Shown here in pieces: positions 16,247-25,121 of a stretch of 64,000 nucleotides of DNA. The position numbers and the translations under genes were made by a program. Numbering within the stretch: the stretch's first letter is position 1; each line of letters opens with the position of its first letter. The notes beneath the pieces were generated by a model that had not been told where the DNA came from, made no database searches, and worked only from the letters and a program-made list of their open reading frames with translations. The DNA is from Caballeronia pedi (GTDB lineage: Bacteria; Pseudomonadota; Gammaproteobacteria; Burkholderiales; Burkholderiaceae). The stretch covers positions 62,001 through 126,000 of the forward strand of contig NZ_FCOE02000020.1 of the NCBI RefSeq assembly GCF_001544915.2, read 5' to 3'.

Positions 16247-17117
16247 CGACTTCACGCACCGTATCGAGAAACCGCGCCAGCACGGGTGACGGCGTTTCCG
16301 CGCGATAACGCGCATGCAGCGACACTTCCGGACGGGGCGCCGCGAGCGGCACGAATGCGACCCCGCCGCCCGACAACTGCTGCGCCGATGCAGGCAGCAA
16401 CGCAACGCCAAGCCCTTCGCGCACGAGACATAGAAGCGTGTGCAGTTCCACGACTTCCTGCTCGATGCGCGGCGTGAATCCCGCTTCGACGCAACAGTCG
16501 CGCAGAAACCGCGCGAGTTGCGACTGCAGCAAACCGAACGACAGAAAGCGTTCGGTTTCGAGCTCGCGCAGCGCGATCTCCCCGCGTGAAGCGAACGGAT
16601 GCGACAACGGCAACGCGACCACCGCCGGTTCGCGCAACACCACTTCGCTGACGATCTCCGGATCTTCGTGCGATACGCGAAAGAAGCACACATCGAGCCG
16701 CCGTTCCTTCAACGCCTGAATCTGCGCGGCGGGCGTCATCTCGTGCAGCGTCCACCTCACTTGCGGATGCTTGCGAGCGAACACGCCGAGCGCGCGTGGT
16801 ATCGGCTCGACCATCGCCGAGCTGATGACGCCGATCTCGAGGCTTCCCACTTCGCCGCGACCCGCGCAGCGCGTGAGATCGATCGCGCGCTCGAACTGCG
16901 CGAAGATCAGCGGCGCCTGTTCCTTCAGTGTTTTCCCTGCCTCGGTAAGTTCGACCCGATGTTGCGAGCGCAGAAAGAGCGCAGTGCCCATCTCCTCTTC
17001 GAGGATGCGGATCTGCTGACTCAATGGCGGCTGCGAAATGTGCAGCCGCGCGGCTGCGCGGCCGAAATGCAGTTCATCGGCGAGCACCGCGAAGTACCGC
17101 AAAAGCCGCATGTCCAT
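16224..17117 (-). CDS. LysR-type regulator divergent from the amidohydrolase/UbiD operon
   Basis: The 297-residue protein has a CatM/BenM/AlsR-like N-terminus (LLRYFAVLADELHFGRAAAR, then LHISQPPLSQQIRILEEEMG). This subgroup often controls aromatic catabolism. It is transcribed away from the large plus-strand catabolic operon starting at 17361, with about 243 bp between them that contain a TGTAC-N5-GTACA dyad. It is the best candidate for the pathway-specific regulator. The ATG at 17111 is an alternative start two codons in. The last 23 bp overlap the convergent LysR gene. Confidence 0.9.
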   Translation of the reverse strand: MDMRLLRYFAVLADELHFGRAAARLHISQPPLSQQIRILEEEMGTALFLRSQHRVELTEAGKTLKEQAPLIFAQFERAIDLTRCAGRGEVGSLEIGVISSAMVEPIPRALGVFARKHPQVRWTLHEMTPAAQIQALKERRLDVCFFRVSHEDPEIVSEVVLREPAVVALPLSHPFASRGEIALRELETERFLSFGLLQSQLARFLRDCCVEAGFTPRIEQEVVELHTLLCLVREGLGVALLPASAQQLSGGGVAFVPLAAPRPEVSLHARYRAETPSPVLARFLDTVREVVNAGGAR

Positions 17118-17152
17118 ATCGTCAACGTATCAAGATCGTGATCAAAAAATAT

Positions 17153-17167
17153 TGTACAGAGCGTACA
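17153..17167. promoter_or_regulatory. Dyad in LysR/amidohydrolase divergent region
   Basis: TGTAC-AGAGC-GTACA is a perfect 5+5+5 inverted repeat, 36 bp upstream of the LysR start and set in a locally AT-rich stretch. It is a candidate LysR site. A smaller AGTGT-G-ACACT dyad lies at 17216-17226. Confidence 0.4.
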
Positions 17168-17273
17168 TAACTTGTGAGACTGCATCGCAAGCAGCAGTGC
17201 ACATCAGTGTGACACTCGATGCCGGCGAGGGGAAGACGCAAGCACATCGCGTCTTGCAAAAGGCCGCATGGGC

Positions 17274-17289
17274 AAGCTCGCGAGAGCTT
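17274..17289 (+). repeat. Hairpin in the leader of the amidohydrolase operon
   Basis: AAGCTC-GCGA-GAGCTT is a perfect 6-bp stem with a tetraloop, about 70 bp before the first operon gene. It could shape the 5' leader; no regulatory class is recognised. Confidence 0.3.
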
Positions 17290-17360
17290 TCGTTCCATCG
17301 ATGCGCCTGCCCGCGATCCGGCAACTGGACACGCCAGTTCCCCTCAAGGAGATCGAGACC

Positions 17361-18293
17361 ATGATCATCGACACAAGCTGTTATCCGACCAATCTCGTCG
17401 ACCTCGCCTGGCGCCATGACGGCGAGCCGTTTTCCGGCGAGCGCCTGATCGAGGTGATGGACGGACCGTACATCATCAACGGCAAGCCACGCCGTATCGA
17501 CAAGGCTTTCATTCAGCCGCCGCAAGGCAACACCATCTATACGTGGACCGACGGCGTGCGCTCCGGCCGCGAGTCGATCGACGACTATATGGCCTATACC
17601 GTCGAACTCACGCAGAAGTATCCCGACCGTCTGCTGGGCTGCTTCGTCTATAACCCGCGCTGCGGCCCGCAGAACGGCGCCGACGCGATCGAGTTCTATG
17701 CGAAGGAGCACGGCTTCAGGATGGTGCAATTGCAGGCCAACATGCATGCGTACCGGCCGGATCGCGCGCTCGACTGGCTGCGCCCCGCGTTGCGCAAATG
17801 CGCGGACCTCGGGCTCATCGTGAAGCTGCATACCGGCGATGGTCCGTACAGCATTCCGAGCGAGTGGTATCCGCTGATCCGCGAGTTTCCGTCGGTGCCG
17901 TTCATCATGGCGCACTTCGGCGTGCAGACCGGCGGCGTCTATTGTTTCGAGCCGTATCAGATGGCGCTCGATACGCCGAACGTGTATTGCGAGTCGAGCT
18001 GGTGTCTGCAATCGCGCATCGTCGAGTTCGCGAAGGTATTGCCCACGCACAAGATCCTGTACGGCTCGGACACGCCGCCCAACGAACCGGGCATGTGGCT
18101 GCGCCTGCTCGAAGTGCTCTGTCACGAGCCGCCGCAAGGCCTCAACCTCGACGAAGACACGCTCGAGGATTATCTCGGCAACAACCTCGCGCGCATGCTC
18201 GGCATCGAACCGAGCGCGCCGCCGCGAAGCGTCGAGGAAGCACAGGCCTATCTCGACCAATGCAAAGAATCTGACTACGCAGGAGCGCGCTGA
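17361..18293 (+). CDS. Amidohydrolase_2 family protein lacking the HxH metal motif (paralogue A)
   Basis: The 310-residue protein is closely related along its whole length to the next gene. Amidohydrolase_2 enzymes (ACMSD, resorcylate decarboxylase and relatives) bind a metal through an N-terminal HxH, two later His and an Asp. Here the N-terminus is MIIDTSCYPTN, so the HxH is replaced by S6-C7-Y8, while His157 (LHTGDGP), His185 (AHFGVQ) and Asp237 (GSDTPP) remain. The start ATG follows AAGGAGATCGAGACC. It may be a catalytically inactive partner subunit of the next protein, or use a different metal site. The stop codon overlaps the next start by one base. Confidence 0.88.
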   Translation: MIIDTSCYPTNLVDLAWRHDGEPFSGERLIEVMDGPYIINGKPRRIDKAFIQPPQGNTIYTWTDGVRSGRESIDDYMAYTVELTQKYPDRLLGCFVYNPRCGPQNGADAIEFYAKEHGFRMVQLQANMHAYRPDRALDWLRPALRKCADLGLIVKLHTGDGPYSIPSEWYPLIREFPSVPFIMAHFGVQTGGVYCFEPYQMALDTPNVYCESSWCLQSRIVEFAKVLPTHKILYGSDTPPNEPGMWLRLLEVLCHEPPQGLNLDEDTLEDYLGNNLARMLGIEPSAPPRSVEEAQAYLDQCKESDYAGAR

Positions 18294-19225
18294 TGATCAT
18301 CGATACCCATCTGCATCCGACCAATCTCGTCGACGAAGCCTGGCGGCATACGGGCGAGCCCTTCACCGGCGAACGCCTGCTCAAGATGATGGACGGCCCG
18401 TACATCATCAACGGCAAGCCGCGCCGTATCGACATGGGCTTTATTCAGCCGCCGCCGGGCAACACCGGCTATCGCGACGGCAACCGGCGCGGGCGTGAAG
18501 GCATTCGCGATTACATGTCGTATATCGCAGAGCTTACGCAGAAGTATCCGGACCGCTTCATCGGCAACTTCACGTATAACCCGCGCTGGGGCCCGGAGAA
18601 CGGCGCGGCCGAACTCGAATTCCACGTGAAGGAATACGGCTTCAAGATGCTCAAGCTGCACGCGAACATGCATGGTTATAGACCGGACCGCGCGCTCGAC
18701 TGGCTGCGCCCGGCGATGAAGAAATGCGCGGAGCTGGGCGTCGTCGTGCTGATCCATACCGGCGATGGCCCCTACACGATTCCGACACAGTTCTATCCGA
18801 TCATCCGCGAATTCCCGATGGTGAACTTCATCATCGGTCACTTCGGGATTCAGACGGGCGGCAATTACTCGTTCGAAGCCTTCTGGATGGCGATGGACAC
18901 GCCCAACGTCTATTGCGAATCGGGCTGGTGCTATCAGTCGCGCATCGTCGAATTCGCGCGTCAGTTGCCGCGCAACAAGATCGTCTTCGGCACCGATTCG
19001 CCGCCGAACGAACCGGGCATGTGGCTGCGCGAACTGGAGATGCTGTGCGGTCCCGCGCCGCAGGGCATGGATCTCGACGAGGACGGCCTCGAAGACTACA
19101 TGGGCAACAACATCGCGCGACTGGTCGGCATCGAGCCGACCAAACCGCCGAAAGACCTTGCCGAAGCGGAGAAGCGATTGAAGGCGACCTACGTAAAGAG
19201 CGACGAAGTCGCGCAGACAGCCTGA
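18293..19225 (+). CDS. Amidohydrolase_2 family metal-dependent hydrolase/decarboxylase (paralogue B)
   Basis: This 310-residue protein has the complete amidohydrolase_2 site: His6-x-His8 in DTHLHPTN, His155 in IHTGDGP, His183 in IGHFGIQ and Asp235 in GTDSPPNEP. Related enzymes are zinc- or manganese-dependent non-oxidative decarboxylases or C-C/lactone hydrolases. It overlaps its metal-motif-less paralogue by one base, so the two are made together. It is followed by UbiD and UbiX genes and a CobW metallochaperone-type GTPase, consistent with a metal enzyme in an aromatic or heteroaromatic degradation pathway. The substrate is not known. Confidence 0.9.
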   Translation: MIIDTHLHPTNLVDEAWRHTGEPFTGERLLKMMDGPYIINGKPRRIDMGFIQPPPGNTGYRDGNRRGREGIRDYMSYIAELTQKYPDRFIGNFTYNPRWGPENGAAELEFHVKEYGFKMLKLHANMHGYRPDRALDWLRPAMKKCAELGVVVLIHTGDGPYTIPTQFYPIIREFPMVNFIIGHFGIQTGGNYSFEAFWMAMDTPNVYCESGWCYQSRIVEFARQLPRNKIVFGTDSPPNEPGMWLRELEMLCGPAPQGMDLDEDGLEDYMGNNIARLVGIEPTKPPKDLAEAEKRLKATYVKSDEVAQTA

Positions 19226-19281
19226 CATCACGCGGGGCGCGGTTGCGCACGCGCCCCTTCTTCCTTCCAACGGAGCTCACG

Positions 19282-20667
19282 ATGGCCGATAACCTCTTTC
19301 GCGCCACGCAGGACTTTCATTGCTTCGCGCTTGCGTATCGCGAGCGTTATCCGGACGACGTGCTGACGCTCACGCAGCCGCTGTCCGCCGATCAGGATGT
19401 CACGGCGGTCGTCGCGGCGCTCGCATCGCGCGGGCAGCATCCGATGCTCGTGTGCGAGAACGTCGAAGGCATCGGCACGCCTTTGGCGACCAACTTCTTC
19501 GCTTCGCGTGAGCGTATCGGCCGCTTGTTTGACGTCGATGCGCGTGATCTCTTCGACGCCTGGCAACAGCGCGCAAACGCACCGATCGCACCGGTGCATG
19601 TCGCAAGCGGTCCCGTGCTCGATGAAGTCATCGAAGCCGACGCCGTCGATCTCGCGCAACTGCCGATGATCCGCCACTTCGCCACCGATCGCGGACCGTA
19701 CATCACGAATGCCGTGATCGTCGCGGAAGATCCGGTGACGGGCATCGCCAATCTCAGCTATCACCGCTCGATGCGCCACGCGAAGAACGCGCTCGCGACC
19801 AGCCTGCATTCGCGCGGCCACTTGTGGCGCATGTTGCAGACGGCGCAGGCGCGCGGCGACACGCTGAAGGTCGCGATGGTCATCGGCGCGCATCCGTTGT
19901 TCATGCTCGCGGCGGCATCGCGCGTGCCTTTCGGAGCCGATGAGCGCGCGATCGCCGGTGGACTTTTCGGCGCACCGCTCGAACTCGTGCGCACGCCGCG
20001 TTACGGCATCGGCGTGCCCGCCGCCGCCGAGTTCGTGCTCGAAGGCACGATCGATCCCGAAGCGCGCGCCGAGGAAGGCCCGTTCGGCGAATTCACGGGC
20101 TATTCGTCGGACCGTTCGACCAACAACGTGTTGCGCGTCGACACGATGATGCGCCGTCGCGATGCATGGCTCGTCGATGTCGTCGGCGGTCCGTATGCCG
20201 AGCATCTCACACTCGCTCGCCTGCCGCGCGAAGCGGAGATGAGCGAGAAGCTGAAGGCGCGCTTTCCTTCCGTCACGGCGCTGCACTATCCGAACTCCGG
20301 CACGCACTTTCATTGCTATGTCGCGTTGAAACAGACGCGCGATGGCGAAGCGCGTCAGATCATGCTGGCGCTGCTCGGCTGGGACCCGTATCTCAAGCAC
20401 GTCGTGGCCGTCGATAGCGATATCGACATCACGGACGATTCACAGGTGCTGTGGGCGATCGCCGCGCATGCCCAGCCGCATGAGGACGTGTTCATCGTCG
20501 GCGGCTTGCCGGGCAGTCCGCTCGATCCCTCTTCGTCGGTGGATGGCACGACTTCGCGCATGGGCATCGACGCGACGCGCGGTTCGCATTTCGACGGCAT
20601 ACGCGCGCGCATCGGCGAGGATGCGATGCGTCGCGCCGACGAGATTCTGCAAGGAGCCGCGCGATGA
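19282..20667 (+). CDS. UbiD family prenylated-FMN-dependent decarboxylase
   Basis: The 461-residue protein is a UbiD-type decarboxylase. It shows the cofactor-binding ITNAVIVAEDPVTG region with Arg162, and the catalytic E-x4-E pair Glu265/Glu270 in EEGPFGEFTGY. UbiD enzymes use prFMN to (de)carboxylate aromatic, heteroaromatic or alpha,beta-unsaturated acids. I start it at MADNLFRATQ, after CGGAGCTCACG. It overlaps the downstream ubiX-like gene by 4 bp, so its cofactor-making partner is co-produced. The housekeeping UbiD of ubiquinone synthesis would not sit in such an operon, so this is a catabolic paralogue. Confidence 0.92.
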   Translation: MADNLFRATQDFHCFALAYRERYPDDVLTLTQPLSADQDVTAVVAALASRGQHPMLVCENVEGIGTPLATNFFASRERIGRLFDVDARDLFDAWQQRANAPIAPVHVASGPVLDEVIEADAVDLAQLPMIRHFATDRGPYITNAVIVAEDPVTGIANLSYHRSMRHAKNALATSLHSRGHLWRMLQTAQARGDTLKVAMVIGAHPLFMLAAASRVPFGADERAIAGGLFGAPLELVRTPRYGIGVPAAAEFVLEGTIDPEARAEEGPFGEFTGYSSDRSTNNVLRVDTMMRRRDAWLVDVVGGPYAEHLTLARLPREAEMSEKLKARFPSVTALHYPNSGTHFHCYVALKQTRDGEARQIMLALLGWDPYLKHVVAVDSDIDITDDSQVLWAIAAHAQPHEDVFIVGGLPGSPLDPSSSVDGTTSRMGIDATRGSHFDGIRARIGEDAMRRADEILQGAAR

Positions 20668-21236
20668 GCACGCGACGCATCGCGGTGGGCATCAGCGGCG
20701 CGTCCGGTTTCGTGTACGGCGTGCGGCTGCTGGAATGGCTGCGCGAACTCGATATCGAAACGCATCTGACCATCTCGCGCAGTGCGCTTCTCACGATGTC
20801 GCACGAGACCGACTACAAGCTCGCCGATGTCAGCGCGCTCGCGAGCCGCACGTATCGATGCGACGACATGGCCGCCGCCATTTCGAGTGGCTCGTTCCGC
20901 ACGCTCGGGATGATCGTCGCGCCGTGCTCGATGAAGACGCTTGCAGAAATCGCCAGCGGACTTTCATCGAGCCTGATCTCGCGCGCCGCCGACGTCACGC
21001 TCAAGGAGCGCCGCCCGCTCGTGCTGCTCGCGCGCGAAACACCGTACACGCTGGCGCATCTGCGCAACATGGTCGCCGTGACCGAGATGGGCGGCATCAT
21101 CTCGCCGCCGGTGCCCGCGTTCTACGCGCGCCCCGCTTCACTCGACCAGATGATCGATCACACGCTCGGGCGCGTGCTCGATCTGTTCGGCCTCGATTGC
21201 AACGGAGTGCGTCGCTGGAAGGAACACGAAGCCTGA
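20664..21236 (+). CDS. UbiX/Pad1-type flavin prenyltransferase
   Basis: The 190-residue protein has the flavoprotein fold of UbiX, with the FMN-binding GISGASGFVYGVRLLEWL start and the conserved VAPCSMKTLAEIASG block. It prenylates FMN with dimethylallyl phosphate to form prFMN for UbiD enzymes. It overlaps the UbiD gene by 4 bp (ATGA), so it probably serves that decarboxylase directly. Confidence 0.93.
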   Translation: MSTRRIAVGISGASGFVYGVRLLEWLRELDIETHLTISRSALLTMSHETDYKLADVSALASRTYRCDDMAAAISSGSFRTLGMIVAPCSMKTLAEIASGLSSSLISRAADVTLKERRPLVLLARETPYTLAHLRNMVAVTEMGGIISPPVPAFYARPASLDQMIDHTLGRVLDLFGLDCNGVRRWKEHEA

Positions 21237-21265
21237 CTGACCCGAAGACTCAAAGGAGACATGCA

Positions 21266-22318
21266 ATGACTCACATCCACACCACGCACAACGCATTCGA
21301 CAAGATTCCCGTCACGGTGCTGACCGGCTTTCTCGGCGCGGGCAAGACCACGCTGCTCAACTACATCCTGCGCGAAAAGCACGGTCACAAGATCGCGGTG
21401 ATCGAGAACGAGTTCGGCGAAGTCGGCATCGACGGCGGCCTCGTGCTCGAATCGACCGAAGAAATCTATGAAATGACCAATGGCTGCGTGTGCTGCGTCG
21501 GCGCGGTGCGCGAGGACCTCGTGCGTATCGTGAGGATGCTCGTCGAGCGGCCCGAACGGCTGGATCACATCATCGTCGAAACGAGCGGGCTGGCGGACCC
21601 TTATCCCGTCGCGCAGACCTTCTTCATCGACGATCCGATTGCGCAGCGCGTGACGCTCGACGCCGTCGTGACGATGGTCGATGCGAAGCATATCGCCGCG
21701 CATCTCGACGACCTCGTTCTCGATGGCCGCGACAACCAGGCCGTCGACCAGATCGTGTGCGCGGACCGCATCGTGATCAACAAGGTTGATCTCGTGACAC
21801 AGCAGGACATCGCCACGCTCACGGAGCGACTTCGCGGGCTCAACGCGACGGCCGAGATTGTCGAATCGAGCTACGCGCAGATCGATCTGCGCGGCATTCT
21901 GGGCGTGGGCGCGAATGAGTTCGCGCAGCAACTCGTCGAAGCCGACGACCATCATGACCACCATGACCACGATCATCACGAAGAAGACCATGACGATCAT
22001 CACCATGACGAGACCGTGACTTCGGTCGGCATCGAAGTCGAGGCAGATGTCGATCTCGACGCGCTGCAAGCCTGGCTTGCCGAACTGCGCGCATCGGACG
22101 CGACGAATCTGTTCCGCATGAAGGGCATCTTCGCGGTGAAAGGCCAGCCCTATCGCTACGTGCTGCAAGGCGTGCACGACATCGTCGAATTGCGCGCGGC
22201 GCAGGCGTGGGGCAGCGAGCCGCGCTCGTCACGCATGGTGTTCATCGGACGCGAACTCGACCGCGCCGCGCTGAACGAGCGCTTTCATGCCTGTCTCGCC
22301 ATCCCGCTCATGGCCTGA
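21266..22318 (+). CDS. CobW/COG0523 GTPase with His-rich metal-binding loop
   Basis: This 350-residue G3E GTPase has Walker A GFLGAGKTT (residues 21-29), the metal-binding GCVCC motif (73-77), NKVD (172-175) and a C-terminal CobW_C domain. Between the domains, residues 227-249 are an Asp/Glu/His run with 11 histidines. COG0523 proteins deliver zinc or other metals to client enzymes, and the His-rich loop marks the metal-chaperone type. It sits in the operon with two amidohydrolase_2 proteins and before an ATZ-type amidohydrolase, all likely metal enzymes. I use the ATG at 21266; an ATG 5 bp upstream is out of frame and stops at once. Confidence 0.9.
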   Translation: MTHIHTTHNAFDKIPVTVLTGFLGAGKTTLLNYILREKHGHKIAVIENEFGEVGIDGGLVLESTEEIYEMTNGCVCCVGAVREDLVRIVRMLVERPERLDHIIVETSGLADPYPVAQTFFIDDPIAQRVTLDAVVTMVDAKHIAAHLDDLVLDGRDNQAVDQIVCADRIVINKVDLVTQQDIATLTERLRGLNATAEIVESSYAQIDLRGILGVGANEFAQQLVEADDHHDHHDHDHHEEDHDDHHHDETVTSVGIEVEADVDLDALQAWLAELRASDATNLFRMKGIFAVKGQPYRYVLQGVHDIVELRAAQAWGSEPRSSRMVFIGRELDRAALNERFHACLAIPLMA

Positions 22319-22358
22319 CCAACGAAGCCGCCGATAAAGATAAATCAGGAGACACGTG

Positions 22359-23699
22359 ATGAACACCGACCAACACCCCGTCGATCGCGTCCTGCCCAAA
22401 CGGCAGATGATCACGCTCGGCCTGCAGCATATGCTCGTCGCTTATATCGGCGCGATTGCCGTGCCGTTGATCGTCGCATCCGCATTGAAGATGTCGCCCG
22501 CCGACACCACCGTGCTTATCAGCACGGCGCTCTTCTGCTCGGGCATCTCGACGGTGCTGCAGACCGTCGGGTTCTGGAAGTTCGGCGTGCGCCTGCCGAT
22601 CCTGCAAGGCGTCGCGTTCAGCAGTGTGGGCCCGGTCATCGCGATCGGCATGAGTCCGGGCGTCGGCTTCGCGGGCGTGTGCGGCGCGGTAATCGGCGCG
22701 GGCGTGTTCACGATGTTCGCCGCACCGCTCGTCGGACGCTTGCGCCGCTTCTTTCCGCCAGTCGTGACGGGCTGCATCGTCACCGTGATCGGGCTGCAGC
22801 TCTTTCCGGTAGCGTATCAATGGGCGGGCGGCGGCGAGCATGCGCAGCAGCACTTCGGCGCGCTGCCGTATCTGAGCGTCGCGTTGTTCGTGGCGCTCGT
22901 GATCCTCGCGATCAACCGCTTCGCCAATGCGTTCCTGCGCAATCTCTCGGTGCTGATCGGCCTGATCGCGGGCAGCGCGCTGGCGTGCGCGCTCGGCATG
23001 GGCGACTTCCGCAATGTCGCCGACGCGCCGTGGTTCACGATGCCGCTGCCGTTTCACTTCGGCATGCCGGTGTTTTCCGTGGTGCCCGTGCTGACCATGA
23101 TCGTCGTGATGGTCGTGCAAATGGTCGAGTCGATGGGTCTCTTCGTCGCGATCGGCGATATCGTCGACAAGAACATCAGCGAAGAGGACGCGGTGCGCGG
23201 CATGCGTGCGAACGGTCTCGCGAGCGCGATTGCGGGCATGTTCGCTGCGTTCCCGTTCATCGCGTTCATGGAGAACGTGGGGCTCGTCATTCTGACCGGC
23301 GTGCGCAGCCGATGGGTCGTCGCGGTCAGCGGCGTGCTCATGTGCGTGGTCGCGCTGGTGCCGAAGTTCGGCGCGGTGGTGGCCTCGACGCCTGCGGCGG
23401 CGCTCGGCGGCGCGGGCATCGCGATGTTCGGCGTGGTGGTCGCGGCGGGCGTGCAGACGCTCTCGAAAGTGGACTTCGAGCGCAATCGCTATAACGTGCT
23501 GATCGTCGGCTTCACCATCGCGACCGCGCTGATTCCCGTCATGGCGCCGCAGGTCTTCAAGCAAATGCCCGAGTGGACGCAGCCTTTCGTGCACAGCGGC
23601 GTGGTGCTCGCGTGCCTCGTATCGGTCGTGCTCAACGCAGTGCTCAACGGCGCGCACGAAGATGAGGTCGTGCCTGCGCACAAGTTGGTGCGCGAGTAA
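22359..23699 (+). CDS. NCS2 family nucleobase:cation symporter (uracil/xanthine/urate type)
   Basis: The 446-residue membrane protein belongs to the nucleobase-cation symporter-2 family. It has many hydrophobic helices and blocks such as GLQHMLVAYIGAIAVPLIVA near the start and VQMVESMGLFVAIGDIV mid-protein, where NCS2 transporters bind the purine or pyrimidine. Members import uracil, xanthine, urate or guanine with protons. Its place between a CobW GTPase and an ATZ/TRZ-type deaminase suggests the operon handles a nucleobase-like N-heterocycle. The start is ATG 22359, preceded by TCAGGAGACACG. Confidence 0.9.
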   Translation: MNTDQHPVDRVLPKRQMITLGLQHMLVAYIGAIAVPLIVASALKMSPADTTVLISTALFCSGISTVLQTVGFWKFGVRLPILQGVAFSSVGPVIAIGMSPGVGFAGVCGAVIGAGVFTMFAAPLVGRLRRFFPPVVTGCIVTVIGLQLFPVAYQWAGGGEHAQQHFGALPYLSVALFVALVILAINRFANAFLRNLSVLIGLIAGSALACALGMGDFRNVADAPWFTMPLPFHFGMPVFSVVPVLTMIVVMVVQMVESMGLFVAIGDIVDKNISEEDAVRGMRANGLASAIAGMFAAFPFIAFMENVGLVILTGVRSRWVVAVSGVLMCVVALVPKFGAVVASTPAAALGGAGIAMFGVVVAAGVQTLSKVDFERNRYNVLIVGFTIATALIPVMAPQVFKQMPEWTQPFVHSGVVLACLVSVVLNAVLNGAHEDEVVPAHKLVRE

Positions 23700-23723
23700 A
23701 ACGTGATGACAGGACAAACGTTC

Positions 23724-25109
23724 ATGAACACACAACACCAAGCATTGCTAATCAAACGTCCGGTTGCGGTGATGAGCGGATTGCGTGGCGATGCCGCGCG
23801 TCTCGGCCAGGTCGACATTCGCATCCGTCACGGCGTCATCGAAGCCATCGCGCCCGATCTCGAAGCACGCGAGGGCGAGCGCGTCATCGACGCGCGGTCC
23901 TGCGTCGTCTATCCGGGCTGGGTGAACACACACCATCATCTGTTCCAGAATCTGTTGAAGGCGGTGCCTTCGGGCATCAACGCGGATCTGCAGGAATGGC
24001 TCGCGGCCGTGCCGTATCCGCGCCTCGCCCGCTTCACGCCGGACCTCGCGCGCGTCGCCGCGCGTCTTGGCATGGCCGAGTTGCTTCTGTCGGGCGTGAC
24101 GACGTGCGCCGATCATCACTATCTCTATCACGCGGATGGCACCACGGAGACCGGCGATCTGCTGTTCGACGAAGCGGCGTCGTTCGGCCTGCGGTTCGTG
24201 CTCTGTCGCGGCGGCGCGTTGCAGGCGGCGGGCGATCATCCCGGCTTTTCGAAGGTCGCGCTGAAGCCCGAGACGCTCGATCAGATGCTTGCCGATATCG
24301 AACGCCTGAAGGCGCGTTATCACGACCCGCGCCCAGCATCGATGCGCCGCGTGGTGGTCGCACCCACCACGCCGACCTTCTCGCTGCCGCCCGCGCTGTT
24401 GCCCGAGATCGCGCGGGCGGCGCGCGGCATGGGTCTGCGGATGCATACGCATCTTTCGGAGACGCGGCGCTATGTCGACTTTTGCCGCGAACGTTTCGAC
24501 AAGCTGCCAGTCGAGTTCGTCGCCGATCACGAATGGCTCGGCCCCGATGTATGGTTCGCGCATCTCGTGCATCTCGAAGCGAGCGAGATCGCGATGCTCG
24601 CCGAAACCGGCAGCGGTTGCGCGCACTGCCCCGTCAGCAACGCGCGGCTCGGCAGCGGCATCGCCCCCGCGCCGCAGATGGCCGCGGCGGGCGTGCCGAT
24701 GTCGCTCGCGGTGGACGGCGTCGCGTCGAACGAATCGGGCAGCATGATCAACGAGGCGCACTTCGCGTGGCTCGTGCATCGCGCGGCGCAAGGTGTATCG
24801 GCGACGACCGTCGAGGAGACCATTCACTGGGGCAGCGCGGGCGGCGCGGGCGTGCTCGGTCTCGATGCGGTCGGCACACTCGAAGTCGGCAAGGCCGCGG
24901 ACCTCGTGCTGTACGACATCGACGATCTCCGCTTCTACGGCTATCACGATCTCGCGGTGGCGCCGGTGACATCGGGCGAGCCGGCGCGCGTGCGCTACAA
25001 CGTCGTGAACGGCCGCATGGTCGTCGATGACGGTGTGATTCCCGGTCTCGATCTCGACGCGCTGCGCCACGAAGCGGCCGAGGGCGTGAAGATTCTATTG
25101 GCCGATTAG
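23724..25109 (+). CDS. ATZ/TRZ-type amidohydrolase (8-oxoguanine/guanine deaminase-like)
   Basis: The protein of about 461 residues has the aminohydrolase site: HxH in WVNTHHHLFQN, His in MHTHLSET, His in WFAHLVHL and Asp in AVDGVASNESG. This pattern belongs to the subtype III amidohydrolases that deaminate or dehalogenate purine- and s-triazine-type rings (8-oxoguanine deaminase, AtzB). It lies just behind an NCS2 permease, so import then deamination of a nucleobase-like compound is likely. In-frame ATGs occur at 23706 and 23724; I prefer the second because AGGA precedes it by 9 bases. Confidence 0.88.
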   Translation: MNTQHQALLIKRPVAVMSGLRGDAARLGQVDIRIRHGVIEAIAPDLEAREGERVIDARSCVVYPGWVNTHHHLFQNLLKAVPSGINADLQEWLAAVPYPRLARFTPDLARVAARLGMAELLLSGVTTCADHHYLYHADGTTETGDLLFDEAASFGLRFVLCRGGALQAAGDHPGFSKVALKPETLDQMLADIERLKARYHDPRPASMRRVVVAPTTPTFSLPPALLPEIARAARGMGLRMHTHLSETRRYVDFCRERFDKLPVEFVADHEWLGPDVWFAHLVHLEASEIAMLAETGSGCAHCPVSNARLGSGIAPAPQMAAAGVPMSLAVDGVASNESGSMINEAHFAWLVHRAAQGVSATTVEETIHWGSAGGAGVLGLDAVGTLEVGKAADLVLYDIDDLRFYGYHDLAVAPVTSGEPARVRYNVVNGRMVVDDGVIPGLDLDALRHEAAEGVKILLAD

Positions 25110-25121
25110 CGAGGCATCGCG

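Noticed and set aside
17361..18293. Considering paralogue A a pseudogene
   Set aside because: The frame is intact over 310 codons, three metal ligands are kept, and translation is coupled to paralogue B; a changed function fits better than decay.
21945..22015. Possible microsatellite repeat of CAT/GAC units
   Set aside because: It is the His/Asp-rich coding loop of the CobW GTPase, in frame and a known feature of this family.
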